This document shows positions 52,721 to 62,024 of a stretch of 64,000 bases of DNA, piece after piece. Source of the stretch: CAZSAK01 sp964605155 (GTDB lineage Bacteria > Pseudomonadota > Gammaproteobacteria > SZUA-140). The notes beneath the pieces were generated by a model. That model did no database searches. It was given only the letters and a program-made list of their open reading frames with translations, and had not been told where the DNA came from. Positions within the stretch are counted from its first letter, which is position 1. Each line of letters begins with the position of its first letter. The translations under genes were made by a program, and so were the position numbers. The stretch covers positions 124,001-188,000 of the forward strand of contig CAZSAK010000002.1 of NCBI GenBank assembly GCA_964605155.1, in the 5' to 3' direction.

Positions 52721-54121
52721 CTACTGGTATTTCTTAGCCTTTTCCACCGCCTCGTCGATACCGCCCACCATATAGAAGGCCTGCTCCGGCAGATGATCAT
52801 ATTCACCGGCGGTGATGGCCTTGAAACCGGCAATGGTATCCTTAAGAGAGACGTATTTGCCCGGCGTGCCGGTAAATACCTCTGCGACATAGAACGGTTG
52901 TGACATGAATCGCTGTATCTTGCGCGCCCGCGCCACGGTCAGCTTGTCCTCTTCGGAGAGTTCATCCATACCGAGAATCGCGATGATGTCCTTGAGTTCC
53001 TTGTATCGCTGCAGTGTCCCCTGGACAGTACGTGCAACATCATAATGTTCCTGCCCGACCACCAGCGGGTCGAGCTGCCGGCTGGTTGAATCTAGCGGAT
53101 CGACAGCGGGGTAGATACCCAGTTCTGCAATCTGGCGCGACAACACCACCGTCGCATCCAGGTGGGCGAATGTAGTGGCCGGTGACGGATCGGTCAGGTC
53201 ATCGGCGGGCACGTACACAGCCTGGATAGAGGTGATCGAACCCGTCTTGGTCGAGGTAATGCGTTCCTGCAGCGCCCCCATCTCCTCGGCCAGGGTCGGC
53301 TGATAGCCGACAGCGGATGGCATGCGGCCCAACAGTGCCGATACCTCGGTGCCGGCGAGTGTATAGCGATAGATATTGTCGATAAACAATAGTACGTCAC
53401 GGCCTTCGTCGCGAAAATTCTCGGCGATGGTCAGGCCCGTCAAGGCCACGCGCAGACGGTTGCCCGGAGGCTCGTTCATCTGCCCGTAAACCATGGATAC
53501 CTTTGACTTGGAAAAATCCTCGACATTCACGACTCCTGCCTCCTGCATCTCATGGTAGAAGTCATTGCCTTCGCGGGTGCGCTCCCCGACGCCGGCAAAA
53601 ACGGACAGGCCGGCATGTTGGGTGGCGATGTTGTTGATGAGTTCCATCATGTTGACTGTCTTGCCGACACCGGCGCCGCCGAACAATCCCACCTTGCCGC
53701 CCTTGGCGAAGGGGCATAAGAGGTCGATGACCTTGATACCGGTCTCGAGTAGTTCGGTTGCTCCTGACTGATCTTCATAGGTGGGCGCCTGGCGGTGTAT
53801 CGGCCAACGTTCCTGTTCACCAACGGGACCTCTTTCGTCGATGGGATTACCCAGCACATCCATGATACGTCCCAGCGTCTTGGTACCGACCGGTACTGAG
53901 ATCGGTGCTCCCGTGGCACGAACGTTTTTTCCACGTTGCAGGCCGTCGGTAGAGCCCATCGCGATGGTGCGCACGATGCCATCACCCAGTTGCTGCTGTA
54001 CCTCCAGCGTCAAGTCGACGTCGTCGACGATCAATGCGTCATAGATGTGCGGCATTGCTTCGCGCGGGAACTCCACGTCCACCACGGCGCTGATAACCTG
54101 TACTATTTTTCCTGAACTCAT
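52721..54121 (-). CDS. atpD: ATP synthase F1 beta subunit
   Basis: The 466-residue catalytic subunit. P-loop GGAGVGKTV, GERTREGNDFY, LLFIDNIYRYTLAGTEVSALLGRMPSAVGYQPTL, and catalytic Glu in the GERTRE segment. Note FIDNIYRYT where most gammaproteobacteria have FVDNIYRFT, a conservative change. Length is normal (about 460). It follows atpG by 67 bp. Confidence 0.98.
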   Translation of the reverse strand: MSSGKIVQVISAVVDVEFPREAMPHIYDALIVDDVDLTLEVQQQLGDGIVRTIAMGSTDGLQRGKNVRATGAPISVPVGTKTLGRIMDVLGNPIDERGPVGEQERWPIHRQAPTYEDQSGATELLETGIKVIDLLCPFAKGGKVGLFGGAGVGKTVNMMELINNIATQHAGLSVFAGVGERTREGNDFYHEMQEAGVVNVEDFSKSKVSMVYGQMNEPPGNRLRVALTGLTIAENFRDEGRDVLLFIDNIYRYTLAGTEVSALLGRMPSAVGYQPTLAEEMGALQERITSTKTGSITSIQAVYVPADDLTDPSPATTFAHLDATVVLSRQIAELGIYPAVDPLDSTSRQLDPLVVGQEHYDVARTVQGTLQRYKELKDIIAILGMDELSEEDKLTVARARKIQRFMSQPFYVAEVFTGTPGKYVSLKDTIAGFKAITAGEYDHLPEQAFYMVGGIDEAVEKAKKYQ

Positions 54122-54188
54122 TGACTCAATTCCTCTTTAAACTATAAACCTGCTTGTGATTTCGAGAACCCATTGAACTTTTCGCGTG

Positions 54189-55049
54189 TTATACCGCTGC
54201 CGCTCCGCCGACAATCTCGGAAATTTCCTGGGTGATCGCGGCCTGACGCGCCTTGTTATAGACCAGTTGCAGGTCATCGATGAGCTCTCCCGCATTATCC
54301 GAGGCTGACTTCATCGCCACCATTCGTGCCGCCTGTTCACAGGACAGGTTTTCGACAACACCCTGGTAGACAAGTGATTCGATGTAACGCGTTAACAAGG
54401 CATTCAGGACATCCCTGGCCTCCGGTTCATACATGTAATCCCAGTGATGGGCGAGTTCTTCGCTTTGCTCGGCCTGTACAGGCAGCAACTGATCAACGAC
54501 CGGTCTCTGGGTCATGGTATTAACGAAATCATTGTAAACAACAAACAGGCGGTCGAGCTTTCCTTCATCGTAAGCGTCCAGCATGACCTTGACCACGCCT
54601 ATTAGTTCCGCAATCTCCGGTGTATCCCCGAGATGCGAGGTCTTTGCAATGATATTCCCCTTAAGCCGGGTAAAAAACGCGCTGGCCTTGGCGCCGATGG
54701 TGCACAGATCGATTTCAACGCCCTTGTCATGCCATTCCTTCATTTTGCCAACCACTACCTTGAACATGTTATTGTTCAGCCCGCCGCACAGGCCACGGTC
54801 GGAGGAGATAATGATAAAACCGACGCGCCTGACATCACGCTCCAGCAAATAGGGGTGTTTGTATTCCGGATGTGCGTGGGCAAGGTGGGCAACGACATTG
54901 CGCATCTTTTCCGTATAGGGACGTGATGCCTGCATGCGCTCCTGTGCCTTGCGCATCTTGCTGGCGGCCACCATCTCCATGGCACGGGTGATCTTTCTCG
55001 TACTCTTGATACTGTTGATCTTGACGCGTATCTCTTTACCGACTGCCAT
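54189..55049 (-). CDS. atpG: ATP synthase F1 gamma subunit
   Basis: The 286-residue rotor shaft. N-terminal helix KEIRVKINSIKSTRKITRAMEMVAASKMRKAQ, central SSDRGLCGGLN, and the C-terminal helix MVAMKSASDNAGELIDDLQLVYNKARQAAITQEI, all canonical. Sixteen bp after atpA. Confidence 0.97.
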   Translation of the reverse strand: MAVGKEIRVKINSIKSTRKITRAMEMVAASKMRKAQERMQASRPYTEKMRNVVAHLAHAHPEYKHPYLLERDVRRVGFIIISSDRGLCGGLNNNMFKVVVGKMKEWHDKGVEIDLCTIGAKASAFFTRLKGNIIAKTSHLGDTPEIAELIGVVKVMLDAYDEGKLDRLFVVYNDFVNTMTQRPVVDQLLPVQAEQSEELAHHWDYMYEPEARDVLNALLTRYIESLVYQGVVENLSCEQAARMVAMKSASDNAGELIDDLQLVYNKARQAAITQEISEIVGGAAAV

Positions 55050-55065
55050 GCATCAGCTCCCTTGA

Positions 55066-56607
55066 TTACCAGACGTTATTGGTTTTGAAGTCTTCGATGG
55101 CGGAACGCAGTTCCTTTTCGATATCTTCGTTGTAATCACCGCTGCTGTTTATCTTTGATATCAGGTCGGCATACTTGCTCTTCATATGGGCATGCAGTGC
55201 CGACTCGAAATCACCAATCTTGTTGAGTTCGATATCATCAAGGAAACCCTGGTTTGCAGCGAACAGCGACACGGCCTGTTCAGCAACACTCAGGGGTGAA
55301 TATTGTTTTTGCTTCATCAGTTCCGTGACGCGCTGACCACGCTCGAGCTGTTTACGTGTCGTCTCATCAAGATCAGATGCAAATTGTGCGAACGCTGCGA
55401 GTTCACGGTACTGAGCGAGATCAAGGCGCACACCGCCCCCCAATTTCTTGATGATCTTGGTTTGCGCGGCGCCTCCGACACGCGAGACAGATAATCCGGC
55501 ATTGATGGCCGGACGGATACCTGCATTGAACAGGTCCGATTCGAGATATATCTGTCCATCGGTAATCGAGATGACGTTGGTCGGTACAAAGGCAGACACG
55601 TCACCTGCCTGGGTCTCGATGATCGGCAGTGCGGTCAATGAACCTGTCTTGCCCTTGACCTTGCCGTCGGTAATCTTCTCCACATAATCGGCGTTGATAC
55701 GGGCGGCACGCTCAAGCAGGCGCGAGTGCAGGTAGAACACGTCACCAGGATAGGCCTCGCGTCCAGGCGGGCGACGTAGTAACAGGGACACCTGGCGATA
55801 GGCCCAGGCCTGTTTGGTCAGGTCATCGTAGATAATCAGTGCGTCTTCACCGCGATCACGGAAATATTCGCCCATCGAGCAACCCGTATAGGGTGCAATA
55901 AATTGCATCGACGCCGGTTCCGACGCGCTTGCTGCCACAACAATAGTGTGATCCATGGCGCCGTGTTCTTCGAGCTTACGCACCACGTTGGCGATCGATG
56001 ACGCCTTTTGGCCGACCGCTACGTAGATGCATTTAATACCGGTGTCTTTTTGGTTAATGATGGTATCGATTGCAACTGCGGTCTTGCCGGTCTGGCGGTC
56101 GCCGATGATCAATTCACGCTGGCCGCGACCGATCGGCACCATGGAATCGATCGATTTGAGCCCCGTTTGCACCGGCTGGCTGACCGATTGGCGCGCGATC
56201 ACGCCCGGCGCCACCTTTTCTATCGGTGATGTTGAGTCGGTACTGATTGGCCCCTTACCATCGATATCATTGCCCAGGGAATCAACGACACGCCCCAGCA
56301 GTGCATTGCCAACGGGAACCTCGAGGATCCTGCCGGTACATTTAACTGTGTTTCCTTCGCTGATGTGTTCGTAACGCCCCAGCACGACTGCACCGACGGA
56401 ATCACGTTCCAAATTCAGTGCCATTCCAAACGTATTGCCCGGGAATTCAAGCATCTCACCCTGCATCACATCCGCCAGTCCGTGGATGCGCACGATGCCG
56501 TCCGTCACGCTGACGACCGTGCCCTCGGTTCTGGCTTCGGTAACCGCCTCGAAGTTCTGAATTCGTTGTTTTATTAACTCGCTAATTTCTGATGCATTCA
56601 ACTGCAT
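55066..56607 (-). CDS. atpA: ATP synthase F1 alpha subunit
   Basis: The 513-residue non-catalytic nucleotide-binding subunit. N-terminal LNASEISELIKQRI, P-loop GDRQTGKTA, the arginine-finger region around LSVSRVGGAAQTK, and IYDDLTKQAWAYRQVSLLLRRPPGREAYPGDVFYLHSRLLERAA. Full length. Confidence 0.98.
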   Translation of the reverse strand: MQLNASEISELIKQRIQNFEAVTEARTEGTVVSVTDGIVRIHGLADVMQGEMLEFPGNTFGMALNLERDSVGAVVLGRYEHISEGNTVKCTGRILEVPVGNALLGRVVDSLGNDIDGKGPISTDSTSPIEKVAPGVIARQSVSQPVQTGLKSIDSMVPIGRGQRELIIGDRQTGKTAVAIDTIINQKDTGIKCIYVAVGQKASSIANVVRKLEEHGAMDHTIVVAASASEPASMQFIAPYTGCSMGEYFRDRGEDALIIYDDLTKQAWAYRQVSLLLRRPPGREAYPGDVFYLHSRLLERAARINADYVEKITDGKVKGKTGSLTALPIIETQAGDVSAFVPTNVISITDGQIYLESDLFNAGIRPAINAGLSVSRVGGAAQTKIIKKLGGGVRLDLAQYRELAAFAQFASDLDETTRKQLERGQRVTELMKQKQYSPLSVAEQAVSLFAANQGFLDDIELNKIGDFESALHAHMKSKYADLISKINSSGDYNEDIEKELRSAIEDFKTNNVW

Positions 56608-56630
56608 GTATGTATCCTCTTGACTTTTGG

Positions 56631-57167
56631 CTATCGGGACAATGCGTTCGCAAATCTCTCCAGATGTCCAGTTACCGACCCGTCAATCACCAGATCGCCG
56701 GCGCGGATGATTGCCCCACCGATCATCGATTCGTCTGTTCTACAATTCAAACTGACGTCACGGCCGAGCCGCGCCTTCAGCGACGTTGCAATTTGCTGTC
56801 GCAGTTCCTCGCTGACCGCAAAGGCAGAGATCAGCTCCGCCTGAATGACCTTTTCTTCCTCCGCCCGATAGGCCTCGTATTGTTCGGCTATGTACGGCAA
56901 CACATTCAGGCGTCCGTTCTCCGCCAGAACGCGCAGCAGGTTCGTTCCACTGTCATCGAGTCTGTCGCCGCAGACACCGGTTATCAGGTCCATCAACCTT
57001 GCCTTTTCGATACGTGGATTTCCGATCAATCCTGACAGATTCTCATCCGTCACCACCAGGGCGGCAAGCTGGAGCATCTCCGACCACTGTGCGAGTTGGC
57101 CTTGCTCCTTGGCGAGCTCGAATACGGCTTGTGCATAGGGACGGGCAACAGTGCTGATCTCGGCCAT
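56631..57167 (-). CDS. atpH: ATP synthase F1 delta subunit
   Basis: The 178-residue peripheral-stalk subunit connecting F1 to b. N-terminal helical domain (TVARPYAQAVFELAKEQGQL) and C-terminal VSLNCRTDESMIGGAIIRAGDLVIDGSVTGHLERF, both family-typical. It lies between atpF and atpA with 15 and 23 bp gaps. Confidence 0.96.
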   Translation of the reverse strand: MAEISTVARPYAQAVFELAKEQGQLAQWSEMLQLAALVVTDENLSGLIGNPRIEKARLMDLITGVCGDRLDDSGTNLLRVLAENGRLNVLPYIAEQYEAYRAEEEKVIQAELISAFAVSEELRQQIATSLKARLGRDVSLNCRTDESMIGGAIIRAGDLVIDGSVTGHLERFANALSR

Positions 57168-57182
57168 ACTGACAATACTCTC

Positions 57183-57653
57183 TTATATCTGTGCCGCCAG
57201 GTCCTTGAGCAGGTCGTTGTGGGCTTTGGCGTCTATTTCACGGCTTAGTATCTTGCCGGCCCCCGCCACGGCGATCGCTGCAACCTGTTCTCTCAGGTGC
57301 TGCTTGGCACGGTTGACCTCCTGCTCGATCTCAGCGTTGGCGGCGGCGATGATGCGATCACTCTCTGTGCGGGCATCATCCTTCGCCTCTTCAACAATTT
57401 CGCTGGCGCGTTTTTCAGCCTGGGACAGCACTTCTGCAGCTTGCTCACGCGCCTCATGCAAGGCCTCCTTGGCGCGCTTCTCGGCAAGTTCCAGCTCGTG
57501 CTTGCCCTTTTCCGCCGCGGCCAGTCCGTCGGCAATCTTCTTTTGACGCTCCGACAAGAGATTATTCAGCGGGCCCCACAATACCTTGTTCACGAACCAT
57601 ATCAGCAATATAAACGCTGCGACCTGTCCGAACAGGGTAACAGATATATTCAT
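57183..57653 (-). CDS. atpF: ATP synthase Fo b subunit
   Basis: A 156-residue stator subunit. One N-terminal membrane helix (FGQVAAFILLIWFVNKVLWGP) and a long charged coiled coil (about residues 30-140) with the Ala/Glu/Lys pattern of b subunits, ending LLKDLAAQI. A single atpF is present, not the duplicated b/b' of photosynthetic bacteria. Confidence 0.96.
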   Translation of the reverse strand: MNISVTLFGQVAAFILLIWFVNKVLWGPLNNLLSERQKKIADGLAAAEKGKHELELAEKRAKEALHEAREQAAEVLSQAEKRASEIVEEAKDDARTESDRIIAAANAEIEQEVNRAKQHLREQVAAIAVAGAGKILSREIDAKAHNDLLKDLAAQI

Positions 57654-57688
57654 ATTAGAGGTCCTCCAGTCGTTATCTCATTTGCCGT

Positions 57689-57976
57689 TTATAACGCACC
57701 GATGGCGGCACTCAACGCTCCCACAAAGGGGTTTGCAAACAGGAACCACATGGCGAAGGCGAGAATGATGAACGGGAAGGATTCCATCAGACCGGCAAAT
57801 ATGAACATATTGGTCATCAGGGCCGGGCGCATCTCCGGTTGACGCGCAATCCCTTCCAGCGTCTTCGCGCAGATCAGACCCCAGCCAATGGCTGAACCCA
57901 GGCCGGCCGCGGCGAGAATCACGCCAACCCCGACGGCGGTATAGGCGTAAATTTGTGCGATCATATCAGGTGTCAT
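57689..57976 (-). CDS. atpE: ATP synthase Fo c subunit
   Basis: A 95-residue hairpin proteolipid. Two helices joined by the conserved polar loop EGIARQPEMR. The ion-binding carboxylate is Glu in AGLMESFPFI. The first-helix position that is Gln in Na+-type rings aligns with Trp here (AIGWGLICAK), arguing for proton coupling. It is longer than E. coli c (79) because of an N-terminal extension and a C-terminal VGALSAAIGAL end. Confidence 0.96.
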   Translation of the reverse strand: MTPDMIAQIYAYTAVGVGVILAAAGLGSAIGWGLICAKTLEGIARQPEMRPALMTNMFIFAGLMESFPFIILAFAMWFLFANPFVGALSAAIGAL

Positions 57977-58055
57977 TTCTTTATCTCTCCTCTTTAAAAA
58001 ATACGGGCTCTCAAACTTTATAAATCAATGCCATTGATGCCATGCAGGGTGCAGC

Positions 58056-58901
58056 CTAATGCTCTTCCACATGTGCCATCCCCAGGTAGACGATCGTCAA
58101 TACCATGAAGATAAAGGCCTGCAAGGTAATAACCAACAGATGGAATATCAGCCATCCCAGATCCAGTACGACTTGCAAGGGCAGCCAGAACAGGGCTGCG
58201 AAACCGACGGCAAGTGTACCGCCGATCAGTGCAATCAACATAAATACCAGTTCGCCGGCAAACAGGTTTCCAAACAGTCGCAATCCCAGGCTGAGCGGTT
58301 TTGCCAGCTCTTCGATCAGGGTCATGATGATATTGACCGGCACCAGGAATTTGCCAAAGGGATGGAACAGAAACATCTTGAGATAACCCCCGAGGCCCTT
58401 GACCTTGATGTTATAAAAGATTATCAAGGCAAACACCGTCAGAGACATCCCCAGGGTGGTGTTCAGGTCGGTTGTCGGTACGACCTTGAGATATTGTATC
58501 CCCAAGGCGCGGGCGATCATCGGTAGCAGGTCGACAGGGATCATATCCATGAAGTTCATCAGCCACACCCACACAAAGATCGTCAGCGCCAGTGGGGCAA
58601 TCAACGGGTTATGGCCTGGAAAACTGTCCTTAACCTGCCCGCCGACAAACTCTATGATAGATTCGACAAAGTTCTGGAATCCTCCTGGTGTACCAGCTGT
58701 CAGGCGCTTCCCCAACCGCCAGCTGACAAAGACGATAAGCGCGCCGAGTAAAAAACTGAAAAACAGAGAATCGATATTCCAGGCCCAGAAACCCGTTGCC
58801 TTGTGGGTCACCGGGTCGCATTGGCCGGCGCAAAGATTCGTCAGGTGATGCTGGATATATTCAACTGTCCCGCCGCCGCCGTGTTCTGCCTGTTCGCTCA
58901 A
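58056..58901 (-). CDS. atpB: ATP synthase Fo a subunit
   Basis: The 281-residue proton channel subunit. The essential Arg lies in SLGLRLFGNLFAGELVFMLIA, and the last helices contain LGWLIFHLLVITLQAFIFMVLTIVYLGMA with the conserved Gln. A longer N-terminal His-rich segment precedes the first helix, as in many gammaproteobacteria. Confidence 0.97.
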   Translation of the reverse strand: MSEQAEHGGGGTVEYIQHHLTNLCAGQCDPVTHKATGFWAWNIDSLFFSFLLGALIVFVSWRLGKRLTAGTPGGFQNFVESIIEFVGGQVKDSFPGHNPLIAPLALTIFVWVWLMNFMDMIPVDLLPMIARALGIQYLKVVPTTDLNTTLGMSLTVFALIIFYNIKVKGLGGYLKMFLFHPFGKFLVPVNIIMTLIEELAKPLSLGLRLFGNLFAGELVFMLIALIGGTLAVGFAALFWLPLQVVLDLGWLIFHLLVITLQAFIFMVLTIVYLGMAHVEEH

Positions 58902-58968
58902 TGTGATCCCTCTTCCAATCTCGTATTCTATATAATGTACTGTCTGTTGCTTCTGAATTTACGTTACG

Positions 58969-59352
58969 TTATCGCCCGTAACTCAGCGCCAGAATCATAA
59001 AGGCCAGTTGCGGCAGCGCAAATCCGATCACCGAGGCCATCGGTTCAAGTTTGAGAAACGCAAGTCCGAAACCGAACAATGCCAGTACCAGCAAAAAACG
59101 CTGTACCGCCCCCATGTACAGCATCATGGAGCTTTTCCTGGTGTCGTGTTGTACGGTATCTCCGGCCCGCACGACCTCCCGGCTCAGTAAATAGGCCAGC
59201 AAGATACTGATCGCACTGCCGTATCCCGCCGACAGAGCCCCCGATGCGCCTTCACCCAAAAAAAAACCCGCGACAACGAGTCCACCGATTATGGCTTGCA
59301 AACCGATGACCTTGCGGGCCTTTACATGTAAATCCTGAGCAGAGGAATTCAA
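58969..59352 (-). CDS. atpI: ATP synthase subunit I
   Basis: A 127-residue membrane protein with four helices of the UncI/AtpI type, which helps c-ring assembly. The second pair of helices (FLLVLALFGFGLAFLKLEPMASVIGFALPQLAFMILAL) matches the family. One bp separates it from atpZ and 67 bp from atpB. Confidence 0.88.
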   Translation of the reverse strand: MNSSAQDLHVKARKVIGLQAIIGGLVVAGFFLGEGASGALSAGYGSAISILLAYLLSREVVRAGDTVQHDTRKSSMMLYMGAVQRFLLVLALFGFGLAFLKLEPMASVIGFALPQLAFMILALSYGR

Positions 59353-59353
59353 A

Positions 59354-59554
59354 TTAAATTAACCTGCTCAAAAGCTTATACACCTTCAGGATGCCCCCAA
59401 TCAACCCGAGGCCGCCAAATAATATCATGAATACCGGTTGGCTATCCAGCCACCGATCCACGCCGTAACCGAGTATGAACCCGGCAACGATAATGGAGGT
59501 CAGCATGGTGCCAACGCCCACCAGCAGCCAGCGACTTCCCCCTGTCTCACTCAT
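59354..59554 (-). CDS. AtpZ/AtpI-family small membrane protein
   Basis: About 66 residues from the ATG at 59554; the frame extends to 59650 but that part has no family resemblance and overlaps the promoter. Two helices around GFILGYGVDRWLDSQPVFMILFGGLGLIGGILKVYKL match ATPase_gene1 (AtpZ). AtpZ with AtpI has been proposed to form a divalent-cation transporter serving the ATP synthase. First gene of the atp operon. Confidence 0.85.
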   Translation of the reverse strand: MSETGGSRWLLVGVGTMLTSIIVAGFILGYGVDRWLDSQPVFMILFGGLGLIGGILKVYKLLSRLI

Positions 59555-59567
59555 CAAGTGAATAACG

Positions 59568-59582
59568 GCCTGAAAAACAGGC
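59568..59582 (-). other. Short hairpin at the 5' end of the atp transcript
   Basis: GCCTG and CAGGC, separated by five bases, lie directly at the predicted start of the atp mRNA (near 59581). Such 5'-terminal stems can shield mRNAs from RNase E; that role is inferred. Confidence 0.4.
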
Positions 59583-59587
59583 GGGTG

Positions 59588-59616
59588 AGTATAGCGCGCG
59601 CACGTAGCAGTCACAA
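59588..59616 (-). promoter_or_regulatory. Sigma-70 promoter of the atp operon
   Basis: Minus-strand TTGTGA (59611-59616), 17-bp spacer, TATACT (59588-59593), with the atpZ ATG 34 bp downstream. Spacing is ideal, and both hexamers match 4 of 6 or better. Confidence 0.65.
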
Positions 59617-59661
59617 GGGACCGACTTGAGATTACAGGCAAAGCTTGCATGCAGTGCAGGG

Positions 59662-60531
59662 TTATTTGATGTGCGCCAATATCCCCTGTAACTCATCGAG
59701 GCTGTTATATTGAATGATGAGCTTGCCCTTGCCACTGGCCGCGTGCTGAAAAACGATCGCGGCACCGAGTCTTTCCGATAAATCATCCTGGAGGTGGCGA
59801 ATATCCGGGTCAAGAGGTCTGATATTTGATTTTCTCTTCGGGCCCGCGACCGCCAAACGCCGAACCCACTGCTCCGTTTCACGCACCGACATGCCCCTGG
59901 CAACCACCTTGCGTGCGGCGTCACTCTGCGCGGCACCTGTCAGGCCCAGCAGAGCGCGGGCATGGCCCATCTCCAGTTGACCGCGTTCCAGCTTTTCTTT
60001 CACGTCATCATTTAAATCAAACAATCGCAACAGATTGGATACGGCAGCCCGCGACCGTCCAACGGCATCCGCGGCCATTTGATGGGTAAGACTGAATTCA
60101 TCGATCAGGCGCGACAAAGCCCGTGCCTGTTCCATCGGGTTGAGGTTTTCGCGCTGGATATTCTCGATCAGGGCCATGGCGATGGCAGTCTGGTCCGGCA
60201 CATCCTTGACAACGGCCGGAATCTCGTGCAGTCCAGCCAGCTGCGCCGCCCGCCAGCGGCGTTCCCCCGCAATGATCTCGTATTCCTTGTCTGATACCGG
60301 GCGTACGACGATAGGCTGAATAATACCCTGGGCGCGGATGGAGTCGGCCAACTCTTCAAGGCTCTCGGGATGCATGTCCGTGCGTGGTTGATATTTGCCA
60401 CGGCGGATGATGTCCACGGGCAACTGGCGTAAATCCCCTTCCCCCGCATCGGTGGAAACTGTCCTGACACCGGCAGCGGCGCCCAGCAGTGCATCAAGAC
60501 CTCTTCCCAGCCCGCGTTTTTTCGTGCTCAT
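59662..60531 (-). CDS. parB: Chromosome-partitioning protein ParB
   Basis: A 289-residue CTPase that loads at parS and spreads. N-terminal KKRGLGRGLDALLG binds ParA; the core has GERRWRAAQLAGLHEIP, ENIQRENLNPMEQARAL and a helix-turn-helix LTHQMAADAVGRSRAAVSNLLRL; the C terminus dimerises. Typical gammaproteobacterial parAB next to rsmG-mnmG. Thirty-one bp after parA. Confidence 0.96.
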   Translation of the reverse strand: MSTKKRGLGRGLDALLGAAAGVRTVSTDAGEGDLRQLPVDIIRRGKYQPRTDMHPESLEELADSIRAQGIIQPIVVRPVSDKEYEIIAGERRWRAAQLAGLHEIPAVVKDVPDQTAIAMALIENIQRENLNPMEQARALSRLIDEFSLTHQMAADAVGRSRAAVSNLLRLFDLNDDVKEKLERGQLEMGHARALLGLTGAAQSDAARKVVARGMSVRETEQWVRRLAVAGPKRKSNIRPLDPDIRHLQDDLSERLGAAIVFQHAASGKGKLIIQYNSLDELQGILAHIK

Positions 60532-60562
60532 ATTCTACAGATCCATTTTATTTTTACACGAC

Positions 60563-61354
60563 TCAGTTCATGACCGCCACGGCCTTTTCTTTCGTCTCCT
60601 TGCGCAACAGCTCACCGGCCAGTGCCAGATACGCCAGCGCACCGCGGGAGCTCTTATCATACAGCATCGCGGGCAGCCCATGACTGGGGGCCTCGGCGAG
60701 CCGAACGTTTCGCGGCACCACCGTGCGATAGACCTTATCCCCGAAATGGGATACCAGTTGTGTCGAGACATCGTTGGCAAGATTGTTGCGCGGATCGAAC
60801 ATGGTGCGTAACAATCCCTCGATACGCAGACCAGGATTCAGACTGTCGCGTATGGTTTCTATCGTCTGCAGCAACGCTGTCAATCCTTCCAATGCGTAAT
60901 ATTCGCATTGCATGGGAATGATGACACCATCGGCCGCGACCAGCGCGTTGACGGTCAACATGTTCAGCGTCGGGGGGCAATCGATGATGATATAATCGTA
61001 GTGTTCCCGCACTGGTTGCAGGGCATTGCGCAAACGCTTCTCGCGGTCGGTTATATTCATCAGGGCGACCTCCGCCGCTGTCAGATCGCTATTGGAGGGA
61101 ACCAGTGTATAACCGGCTTGCTCCATATGGATGGCGACATCATCGACAGAAACATCACCCAGCAAGACATCACAACTGGTGGTCTCAAGGGAATTCTTGT
61201 CAACTCCGCTGCCCATGGTGGCATTACCCTGGGGATCAAGGTCGATCAATAACACGCGACGCTTAGTCGCAACCAATGAAGCAGCAAGATTGACGCTCGT
61301 GGTCGTTTTGCCGACCCCGCCTTTTTGATTGGTTATCGCCAGGATTTTAGCCAT
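60563..61354 (-). CDS. parA: Chromosome-partitioning ATPase ParA
   Basis: A 263-residue deviant Walker ATPase: NQKGGVGKTTTSVNLAA at residues 8-24, DLDPQGNATMGSG, and IIDCPPTLNMLTVNAL. No N-terminal HTH, so chromosomal (Soj) type. It drives origin segregation with ParB and lies 19 bp after rsmG. Confidence 0.97.
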   Translation of the reverse strand: MAKILAITNQKGGVGKTTTSVNLAASLVATKRRVLLIDLDPQGNATMGSGVDKNSLETTSCDVLLGDVSVDDVAIHMEQAGYTLVPSNSDLTAAEVALMNITDREKRLRNALQPVREHYDYIIIDCPPTLNMLTVNALVAADGVIIPMQCEYYALEGLTALLQTIETIRDSLNPGLRIEGLLRTMFDPRNNLANDVSTQLVSHFGDKVYRTVVPRNVRLAEAPSHGLPAMLYDKSSRGALAYLALAGELLRKETKEKAVAVMN

Positions 61355-61373
61355 GATTCGATCTTAACCTGTG

Positions 61374-62024
61374 TCAACTGCAGGCCTTGCGGCAGGACAT
61401 GCGGATAATATGTCGTTGCGCTTCAAGACCCGGAATATGTACTGCAAGAACCTCGGCATTCCTCCCTGATGCCTGCAGTACTTCCAGTTCTTTTTGCGGA
61501 TACTTGCCTTTCATGGTCAGCATACACCCGTTGTTCCGGCACAGGTGCTCGGTCGCGCCGGTGTAATCAATGAGTGAGGCGAATGCCCGCGAAATCACTG
61601 TATCAAACATTCGCTGCGGATGGTAATCTTGAACACGGGCGTGCGCAACGGCAATATTCCTAATCTTTAATTCCGCGATGGCCTGCGTTACGAAGCGTAC
61701 CTTTTTGAGCTGGCTGTCCAGCAACACCACCTCCAGGTCCGGCAGCGCCAGCGCCAAAGGGATCCCCGGCAATCCGGCGCCGCAACCGACATCCACCATG
61801 CGTGGACCCTTGATGTAGGGGATCAATGACAGGCTGTCGAGCAGATGGCGTATGACCATCTGCCCCGGATCCTGTATTGCCGTCAAGCTATAGGTTTTAT
61901 TCCACTTTCCCAACAGGGCGAGATAGTCCAGCAGTAACTCCTGGGCGTCCGGACTGACCAACAGCCCCATCTGGTTGATCCCCTTATTGAGGAGATCAGC
62001 GAGGTGTCTATTCACGCGTGTCAC
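61374..62024 (-). CDS. rsmG: 16S rRNA (guanine527-N7)-methyltransferase RsmG
   Basis: A 216-residue SAM methyltransferase (GidB) modifying G527 of 16S rRNA. SAM motif MVDVGCGAGLPGIPLALALP, then VVLLDSQLKKVRFV and VISRAFASL. Start is GTG at 62024. The fixed neighbourhood with parA and mnmG supports it. Confidence 0.96.
   Translation of the reverse strand: MTRVNRHLADLLNKGINQMGLLVSPDAQELLLDYLALLGKWNKTYSLTAIQDPGQMVIRHLLDSLSLIPYIKGPRMVDVGCGAGLPGIPLALALPDLEVVLLDSQLKKVRFVTQAIAELKIRNIAVAHARVQDYHPQRMFDTVISRAFASLIDYTGATEHLCRNNGCMLTMKGKYPQKELEVLQASGRNAEVLAVHIPGLEAQRHIIRMSCRKACS

Noticed and set aside
57689..57976. Sodium-translocating ATP synthase
   Set aside because: The Gln ligand of Na+-type c rings is replaced by Trp.
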